In this document: positions 37,201 through 46,400 of the stretch, in pieces
Layout: the number at the start of each line of letters is the position of its first letter
Position numbering within the stretch: the first letter of the stretch is position 1
DNA from: Diphasiastrum complanatum
Taxonomy: Eukaryota; Streptophyta; Lycopodiopsida; Lycopodiales; Lycopodiaceae
Length of the DNA: 64,000 bases
Assembly (NCBI GenBank): GCA_029204225.1
Contig: CM055100.1
Span: 17,435,650-17,499,649, forward strand
Reading direction: 5' to 3'
Program-made: the position numbers and the translations under genes
The notes under the pieces: model-generated
What the model was told of the DNA's origin: nothing
What the model saw: only the letters and a program-made list of their open reading frames with translations
The model's database searches: none

Positions 37201-40200
37201 GGTAATTTAATTTGCTTGTCAAATGTCAATGTTTATTGTTGAATGTGGTGGTCAATGGTCATTGTTTGAACTTTGAATTTTGACCTATTATCAATCAATT
37301 ATTGAATTTCATTCAAGACTCGTCACTCAAGTTTAAACATTGATTGATCATTGATTATACAGGTCATTACAGACAATGCTTCATCAGGGATGAGGGTCCG
37401 GGCCGGAATGCCCGCGTCCGCGTCCGGACCTGGACTCGTCCGACCCCCGGACGTGGGACGTGGGGTCGGACGCGTCCAATTTTTTTCTTTTAAAAAAAAT
37501 AAAAACCGATGCGTCCGGGGTACGGACGCACGCGTCCGAGGGAAAACGATTTTCTTTTCCTAGTATTAAATTACAATTTCAAGAAATTGAAGAATCTAAG
37601 AGAAGAGGTTTTTTTTTTATTTTTTTTAATTTTTTTTAAAAAATTTAAAAAAAAAAAAGAAAAAAAGAAAAAAAACTGGACGCGTCCGGACGTGGACGCG
37701 GACTCGCGTCCGGACGCGCGTCCGCGTCTGCCATCCGCTTCCTTAGCTTCAAATTGTGTGGCCATGGGAAGGCTTGTTAATGAGACCTATCCCCATATCT
37801 TTTGGACACCCTGTGCTGCTCATTGCCTAGACCTCCTTGTTGAGGATATTGCTAAATTGCCTTGGGTCAAGGAGATTGTGGGAGTGGCATGATTCTTGGT
37901 GAGGTGTTTCCAAATTCCAATTCCTTTCACAAATCATTTGCACATACAATATACTGCATTGTAATTTTTACATTGCTTGAGTGCTCAATGACTTTGAAAC
38001 TTAAGTCTTGATTCTTGACCTATCGTACATACATGATGATACATAGTACATACTACTCTTATAAGTTCTAACCGGCCAATAGTTACTAATTGTATAGGCT
38101 TGCATACATGTTTCTCATTTTGGAGCGCCTCTTGAAGGGGCATAGCAGCCTGAGGTGGATGGTGGTTCGAACCACTGGCAAGATTGGAGGCCATCACGAG
38201 AGCCCAAGTCACGAAAGTTCGAGACTACCGTGCTATCAACATTATTCTAGGACTACGTGCCAAAAATGGTGCCACCTTGAATGCTGCCCTCCGCAGCATG
38301 ACTGTCCCCGACAGGCAGCGACTATTGGACACCTACAGGCCGCGGCTCATGCAGGAGAGAACACCATTTCGGAGGGCATTCTCCAATTTTGCACCGCTCC
38401 TTATGTGGCTGACCCAGAGTTGTTGCCTGCTTGGCTGGCACGCACGAGGAGAAGGAATGCATCCTCCTCCGGTCCCTTTGCCCCTCATCCCCCTCAGAGA
38501 GTTTTGCCTCACGCACCCCCATCTTTTGTAGGATTTGAAATGCCAGTTGCCACTGCGGTTCCACCACCACCCACTGTTGCTCGCACTCCCCCAGTCTACG
38601 ACTTTCTCATGGACTCTCCGCCACCCGAGCAGGCCCAGGATGCTCCTGCTGGGGCCTTCGAGGATGTGGAAGAGATCCCTTCTTCCTTCCCTTCCCATCC
38701 GGATGACCTCCTCAGCCAGCAGTTTTCGTACCCCATGCCAGATGTTGCCCCTCCACCAGTGCACCCCACCTATGCTGCTACACCCATCCCTGCCAGTGCA
38801 TCCCACTCTCCCCATTCCACGTCTGCAGCCGATGCATCCACCAGTGCCCAGCCTGTCGCGTCATCGTCCATTCCCGTCACGGTTGGTGCACCGTGCTGGA
38901 GGTCCACCACCCGTCGCCCACCAGGGAGAGCCCTTGTGCAGTAGACCATTCGCGGCGCCCATCAGCCGCACATGGACAGAGAGGCCACACAGGCCGTGGC
39001 CAGTCTCATTTACGAGCTGAATCTACCCTTTGCCATCACCGACTCTGAGCCCTTCAGAAGGGCCTTCCGCCTTGCACAGTCTGTCAGCCCTAGCTGGAGA
39101 GTCCCTAGTTCAGAGGTGGTCCGCACACACATGCTGAGGGATAGGGTTGAGTCCTTGTCTAGAGAGATGGAGCCTCTACGTCGGCACTGGGCCACTTACG
39201 ATTGCAGCATCATGTCTGATGGCTGGACTGATGTCAGGAGGAGGCCGATCCTCAACATACTGGTCTCCAGCTGCATGGGCACACAGTTTTTGAGGGCAGT
39301 GGATTGCAACAAGGGGGGGAGAGTCATATCTGCAGAGTTCATGTTTGATGTCATCAGGTCTTCCATCCTAGCCATAGGACAGCGAGGGGTCGACACTTGG
39401 ACTGGTGTATGAGCTCATGGACCAGATTGGACAGTTCCTGCAGCTGCCCATCTTGCAGCCAGAGAGGTAAGCGGTACAGTGTTGTAATTGTTCTTTATCT
39501 TTTCAATGGTTGCTAGTTTGTTTTTCTGTCAATGTTACGTTTTTTCGTAATGCCCTAAACCACACGCCTCTCAACTGCAGGATGACGAGCTAAAGTTCAT
39601 ATGGGAGGTGGAACTACTTCCACAGGAGTATCCACAGCGTTGCACACATGCTGCATCCCCTCTTCCTCTCTCCGACACAGATCGCAGACAGGGAACTCGA
39701 GCCCGATTGGCTTCAGTACATTCACAGGGTGGGTCCACACATAGTTTTGGATCCTATCAGGCTCATGGAGGAACTCGCTGCATTTCGTTTCGGCATGGGC
39801 ATGTTCGGTCACCTGGCTGCTCACGATCCAGAGAGGAGGCAGCTCCCCTTTACATGGTGGACCATGTTCGGCAGCACCTATCCATCCATACAGCGTCTTG
39901 CACTGCGGGTCCTTTCACAGGTATGCATCTCATCTCATCCTCCCTTGCTGTGTTTCGTTGACGTTCCACCCGTGCACGTGGGCTGAACCATTTCATTGCA
40001 CATACCACAGGATTGCGCTGCCTCCGAGTGTGAGCGTAATTGGAGCACATGGGCACTCATTCATACGAGGAGAAGGAAAAGGCTCTCAGTGAGTCAGTTG
40101 GAGCGGTTGGTGTTCTGTAGCACCAACGCACGTCTCGCCAGGAGACTGCCGACCATTACGAGCGCATTGCAGGTGAAAAGCTATTCTCCCATTGCATGTT

Positions 40201-43200
40201 GGTTGACGTCTCACTAAAATGTAGGTTTCAATTTTTGATCAAGTTGTTTTCCTGACACGCTCAATTTTGGTCTTGCAGACGAAGATATTTGATTTGGAGC
40301 GCCAGGTTGACTTGCCTACGGACAGCACACATCCCATGCCTGCAGATGACCTGGGCACACAGTTGATAACAGAGAGAGAGAGGGAGCTTGCCGAGATGAG
40401 AGAGAGAGAGAGAGAGCTTGGGCTTGAGCACAGAGAGCCTCCATTGTATGAGGCAGATGAGCCAGTGTCAGAGGATGAGCATGACGAGGATGAGCCCATT
40501 CGGGTTGTGTTTGCGACCAGAGAGGGATGAGGCAGATTATACAGGTGCAGGGCACACGCCACGGGCAAGGGTCACAGGTGCATCACGTGGCAGAGGTGGG
40601 ACACATGGCACAGGTTATACCGGCAGACAGGCAGGGCACACAGGGGGGGTCAGTGGCATACCTACCTATGTCGACATGATGGAGGAGGCTCTTGATAGAG
40701 GGCAAAGTGGTTTAGATGCCGGTCCCGCAGATGTTTGGATGCGTGCAGCACAGAGTCATGGCCGTTACTACGACAGCACACCAGAGGAAGCACCAGATGA
40801 CTTTGATTGCACAGATTGGGAGGCCATGTAGGGTCTACAGGGTGCACATGATGAGGCACGGGATGATTCAGAGGTTGGTGCACAGGATGATTCAGTGGAT
40901 GGTGCACAGGATAAGGCCCAGAGCCTAGAGCATTTGTATTCAGATGCCCAGCTGGACGACCTGATTGCCACATTTGATTCAGAGGCCCAGCAGATGCTGA
41001 GTGTCAGGGCACCCCCTTCATCTCTTGCCAGCATGCCATACACAAAGTCACAGCCAGAGCAGCCGCACGAGGTGCCCACAGTTCCTCCAGCTCCTCAGAG
41101 GGTATATGTGCGCCGCACAGCTCCTCCAGTGCCACCGATGCCATTCAGGCCTGCAGCCCCTCCATCGCCGTCCACTTCCGCAGCACCAGGTCTCCATGGC
41201 AGGCCACCATCTGTGCCCAGGTTTTCTCTCGCAACGCCCACATCCACAGTGGCTCCTCCAGCTGCTCCTCCAGTGGCAGCACCCACTCCTCGTCCTCCTC
41301 CTTTGGCAGCACCCACTCCACTGGCTCCCCCTTTGGCAACACCTAGGATGTACCAGTACCGGCCACCGCAGCGCCCCTTTCAGTACATATCGCCGCTGTA
41401 CTCGCCAGCCAGTTCCTCCACCAGCAGCAGCCCCATGGGCACACACTCCAGGAGCTCATCATCCTCGCTCAGCTGCATAGGGAGTTCCCTCTTTTGCTTC
41501 CCTATCCCAGCCGGCCTCAGCTTGGGCCCAGCCTAGCCAGCCAGGTGATTTGCATGGGGGTGACGAGGCATTGACAGCTCCTCTTGTCCGCAAGGGACCA
41601 GGAAGGCCCAAGGGTGCACCGAGCAAGAAAGGCAAGGCACAGAAACTGCCAGGGAGAAGAGGACGACCACGCAGGGCTCCAGGTACAGCTAGAGGTGCAG
41701 CATTACAGCGAGCTAGAGCAGGTGTTGCTGGTTTGGCTTGCTTGGGGGCTGATGCGGAGGCAGATTCGGATGATGCTAGTGACGAGTCCTCCTCTTCTGA
41801 TATACAGCCCATGCCAGCTCCAGACAGGCACAAATATCGGCTGCAAGAGTCAGCTCGGGGCCCTGAGTTGTCTCCAGAGCATTTGTCTGAGTCAGAGCCA
41901 GAGCATTGATTGTGGCTTTGTTGTTTTATTTTTAGCAGTTTCATATCATGTTCCATGTTTGGCGACCAGATGGTCGAACACTGTATTCAGACCATTTTCC
42001 ATATTATATTCAGTGTTGGACGTATTCTATTCACTGCACAATGTGTATTTGTCAATTTGTAATTGTGATGTTCTACTTGCAGTTTTACTTCAAATGGTGT
42101 GTGCGTGTTTTCAAGTAGTTTTCACTACAGAGATTGAGAGCATATGCAGAACACAGAAATACAACCCCCCTGATAGCATTTCATAAACACATACATCAGA
42201 TTGCAATACACAAGGCACGCATTGCACAAAAAACACACCGTACATTAATTCATCAGATATATCAAAATAACAATACGTATTCCCGCCACATACGGCTGGG
42301 GCTGTTCTTTACACTATGCTAGACACTAAATGCTGCCTCATCTACTGATGAACATTACATAACAATAGTCAGCCACATACGGCTAGACCCCATCTATGCT
42401 AAACATTCCTATGGATCCTCCACTAACTCTTCGCCCTCGTCAGGAGCATTGTTATGTCACTCTCGCTCTGCCTCCCGGTTACCTTGAGCTGCCTCTTGGT
42501 CAGCCCGACGGCGGGCAGCCCTTTCCCTGACCATGATGAGCTGCCGTCGTGTGAAGTTCATTCCGATCTGCTCATCCAAATCCAGCTTGACAGCGGGAGC
42601 AGGGGCCACAGCGGGGGCGGGGATCTGCAGCTCTAGGTGTCTATCCCGAGTTTGTCACAGCATCTCTGCAATGTCTGCCTCTTGCTTCCGATGCCTTTCG
42701 TTGTGCCTTCGGACATCTTCCTCGAGCTTCCTCATGGCTTCGCCCTCAGGCCTTGGTGGTATGCGCTCTGCCATCTCACGACACCTTGTTTCTCGAGCTA
42801 GCTCTCACTGGCTCTCACAATGCCTCTCACAGTAACTCTCACAGCCTCTCTCTCACAGCCTCTCACTGGCTCTCACAGCCTCTCACTGGCTCTCACAGCC
42901 TCGTGAGTGCCTATTTAACCCCACAGCCTGTTCCCCCATGTGCAGTTGTTGATGATCCCTCCATGTGCCCTTGTACCTGTCCCCATTAATTGTGATGTGC
43001 TAATGTACCTGCTCCATGTACCTGTACCACATGCTGCACTCCGATTGGGTCCGTGGTCTGCTCCCCCACAGTGCCCATGTGACGGTGTACGTGTCCGGAT
43101 TTGTCCCATGTGCCTCTGTACCTGCCCCCATGTGATGCTCTCCCCCTGTGTTGGTCTCCCATTGGCCCCATGGTCTGCTCACCCACAGTGCCCATGTGCC

Positions 43201-43420
43201 TCTGTACTTGCCCCCATGTGATGCTACCCCCTGTGTTGGTCTCCCATTGGCCCCTCGGTCTGCTCACCCGCAGTGCCCATGTGCCACTGCACCAGTCCCC
43301 TGCATCGTGTACTGTACCCTCTTTTTTTACACCCAGAAACCCTTGTTTTACTTTTTTGCGGTACCACTGATATGGTACCGGCGGTACCATACCAGCGGTA
43401 CCACGGGGTACTATGATATA

Positions 43421-43478
<58 letters not shown>

Positions 43479-46400
43479 CATAGGTCCCGCGGTACTAGGT
43501 ACTGCGGATCCCGGTACCGCGGGACCATACTGGTACCGCGGTACCATAATATATTATATTATTTATTATTTAATATTTCTTTTAATTTTTTTTAACCTAA
43601 ACTACCTGCCCCCCTCGCATTTCATCAGAAATTTTTTTGCGCCCTCCTCTGCCCTGCCATCGCTACTATTCCCGCCTGCTTGCCTTCAATTTCTTGCGTC
43701 GCCCTTCGCCCACGCATTGCCCTGCCTTGCATCTGACTTGCTTCGCCCTGCCTTCACCCATTTTCAGCGTCTCTCACACAGTGTACCCTGCTGTTTTTTT
43801 TCCAACGTTTTGTCCCTAGTTTTCTCCATCGCAATGGTGCAATCCGACCTTTCCAGTCTGTGGGACGAGGTAGACATTGTCAGGCGGGTTGCCGACAAGG
43901 CCAACAAGACCGGTCAGAAGATCGTGCGCTGCCGGTACTGTCTCGTCGAGTTTGCTGCATCCCTCACTCGCCTTAAAGGCCATCTGCTCGGTGCACACGC
44001 CAAAAATGGTGCCACCTTGAATGCTGCCCCTTGTGGCAGCATGACCGTCCCCGACAGGCAGCGACTACTGGACACCTACAGCCGCGACTCGTGGCAGGGG
44101 AGAACACCATTTCGGAGGGCATTCTCCGATTTTGCACCGCTCCTTATGTGGCTGACCCATAGTTGTTGCCTGCTTGGCTGGCACGCACGAGGAGAGGGAG
44201 TGCATCCCCCTCCGGTCCCTTTGCCCCTCATCCCCCTCAGACAATTCTGCCTCACGCACCCCCATCTGCTCAGATTCCGGTGGATCCCATCCCATCACGT
44301 CCGCCAGTTGCCACTGCGGTTCCACCACCACCCACTGTTGCTCGCACTCCACCAGTCTACGACTTTCTCATGGACTCTCCGCCACCCGAGCAGGCCCAGG
44401 ATGCTACTGTTGGGGCCTTCGAGGATGTGGAAGAGATCCCTTCTTCCTTCCCTTCCCATCCGGATGACCTCCTCAGCCAGCAGGTTTCGTACCCCATGCC
44501 AGATGTTGCCCCTCCACCAGTGCACCCCACCTATGCTGCTGCACCCATCCCTGCCAGTGCATCCCACTCTCCTCATTCCACGTCTACAGCAAATGCATCC
44601 ACCAGTGGCCGGCCTGTCGCGTCATCGTCCATTCCCTCACGGTTGGTGCACCGTGCTGGAGGTCCACCACCCGTCGCCCACCAGGGAGAGCCCTTGTGCA
44701 GCAGACCATTCGCGACGCGCATCAACCGCACATGGACAGAGAGGCCACACAGGCCGTGGCCAGTCTCATTTACGAGCTGAACCTGCCCTTTGCCATCACC
44801 GACTCTAAGCCCTTCAGAAGGGCCTTCCGCCTTGCACAGTCTGTCAGCCCCAGCTGGAGAGTCCCTAGTTCAGAGGTTGTCCGCAAACACATGCTGAGGG
44901 ATAGGGCTGAGTCCTTGTCTAGAGAGATTGAGCCTCTACGTCGGCACTGGGCCACTTACGGTTGTAGCATCATGTCCGATGGCTAGACTGATGTCAGGAG
45001 GAGGCCGATCCACAACATACTGGTCTCCAGCTGCATGGGCACACAGTTTTTGAGGGCAGTGGAATGCAGCAGGGGGGGGAGAGTCATATCTCCAGAGTTC
45101 ATGTTTGATGTCATCAGGTCTTCCATCCTAGTCATAGGCCCACAGCATGTCGTCACGGTGGTGACGGACAATGCCACGAATTGCATTCAGATGGGTGTAC
45201 TGCTAGAGGCCGAGTTCCCTCATATTGTTCATACCCCTATGCCTTCTGATGGGGGACATTGGAGCACTTCCCTGAGTTAGAGCCATCGTCCGGGATGCCC
45301 TCTTCCTGGTGACTTTTGTCACTAGAAAGAGGCGTGTTCTTGCCATGTTCCGGGTGTTCAGCCATCTGGACCTCCGTAAGCCAGCCCCCACACGCTTTGC
45401 ATTCGACTTGGTGGTCATCGACCGTTTGATCAGGTGCAGGGCCCAGCTTCTACAGATGGTTGCCAGTGATCGTGGTGCTCCTTTATTCTTGCTTTTACCT
45501 TTCTTCTTATCCTTGGCTGGATTTTGCTTCTTCTTAGAAGCAAAGGCATGCTCCTGGAAATCTTCCCTCTTGGAGAGATTAACTCTCCTCATCTCCTCCT
45601 GTAACAAGAGACCATAGACTTCTTCATAGGTAGGGATCTTCTCTCTCATTGATATCATCATCACAAAGTTCTGATAAGCATATGACAAGCTATTCAGAAC
45701 TATTGGCACCAAGTCTTTGTCAGCAATAGACTCTCCAAGTACAGAAAGCTGATATCTAATATCCTGAATCTTAGTAAGATGATCAGTAACTGTCTCCCAT
45801 GTCTCCATTCTGAGAGTATACAACTTGTTCTTCAAGTAGAGAAACCTGGTTGTACTTGTTGTCTCATACAATGCACAAAGAATGTGCCATGCATCCACAG
45901 GCCCTTTGGCTGACCAGGTTAGAGGAATCACATTATCCCTCACTGACATGTTGATGATTCTATGTGCCTTTTCCCCTCTCTTGATATAGTCCTTGAGTTC
46001 AAGTTCAGATGTTGGAACAGGCTCCTCACCTGTCACAAGCTTCCAACATTCTTTGTCTTCAAGAATCTTCTTGATCTTGAATTTCCATATGCTAAAGTTA
46101 GTGCCATCAAGCCGGCTGGCTTCACTCAGCATGCTCTTTGCAAGACTAGACATAGCTGGATAGAAATAAAACACAAAAGGCAAACTGGGGTTTTCACCCA
46201 ACTAGGGTATGTAGCCACTTGCGCAATAACCCTCAGCTTCTAGATTTGAAACTATCCCCCTGTATGGCTGTCCTAGCCCTTGTCCAAGATCCACTCAGAA
46301 CTTTCACTGAAGTCCCCACTATAGAAAGCGCCCTCCTACAGTCCTGGCTGTCCAAAAAGACTCAAAAAAATTTGTCCCAAATTAGAAACTTTTTGGCTCC

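Noticed and set aside
38333-38815. Minus-strand ORFs across the Pro-rich linkers of hAT-B, hAT-C and 41.1-41.5 kb
   Set aside because: GC-rich Pro/Ala codons leave the antisense frames open; they mirror the sense protein and have no family signal.
43717-43833. Upstream extension of hAT-C ORF
   Set aside because: The in-frame text before the ATG at 43834 is C-rich leader translation without BED-family resemblance.
45203-45474. C-terminal 90 residues of the copia-3 gag ORF
   Set aside because: This part is antisense hAT-C sequence read through by chance; the Gag text ends at the junction near 45475.
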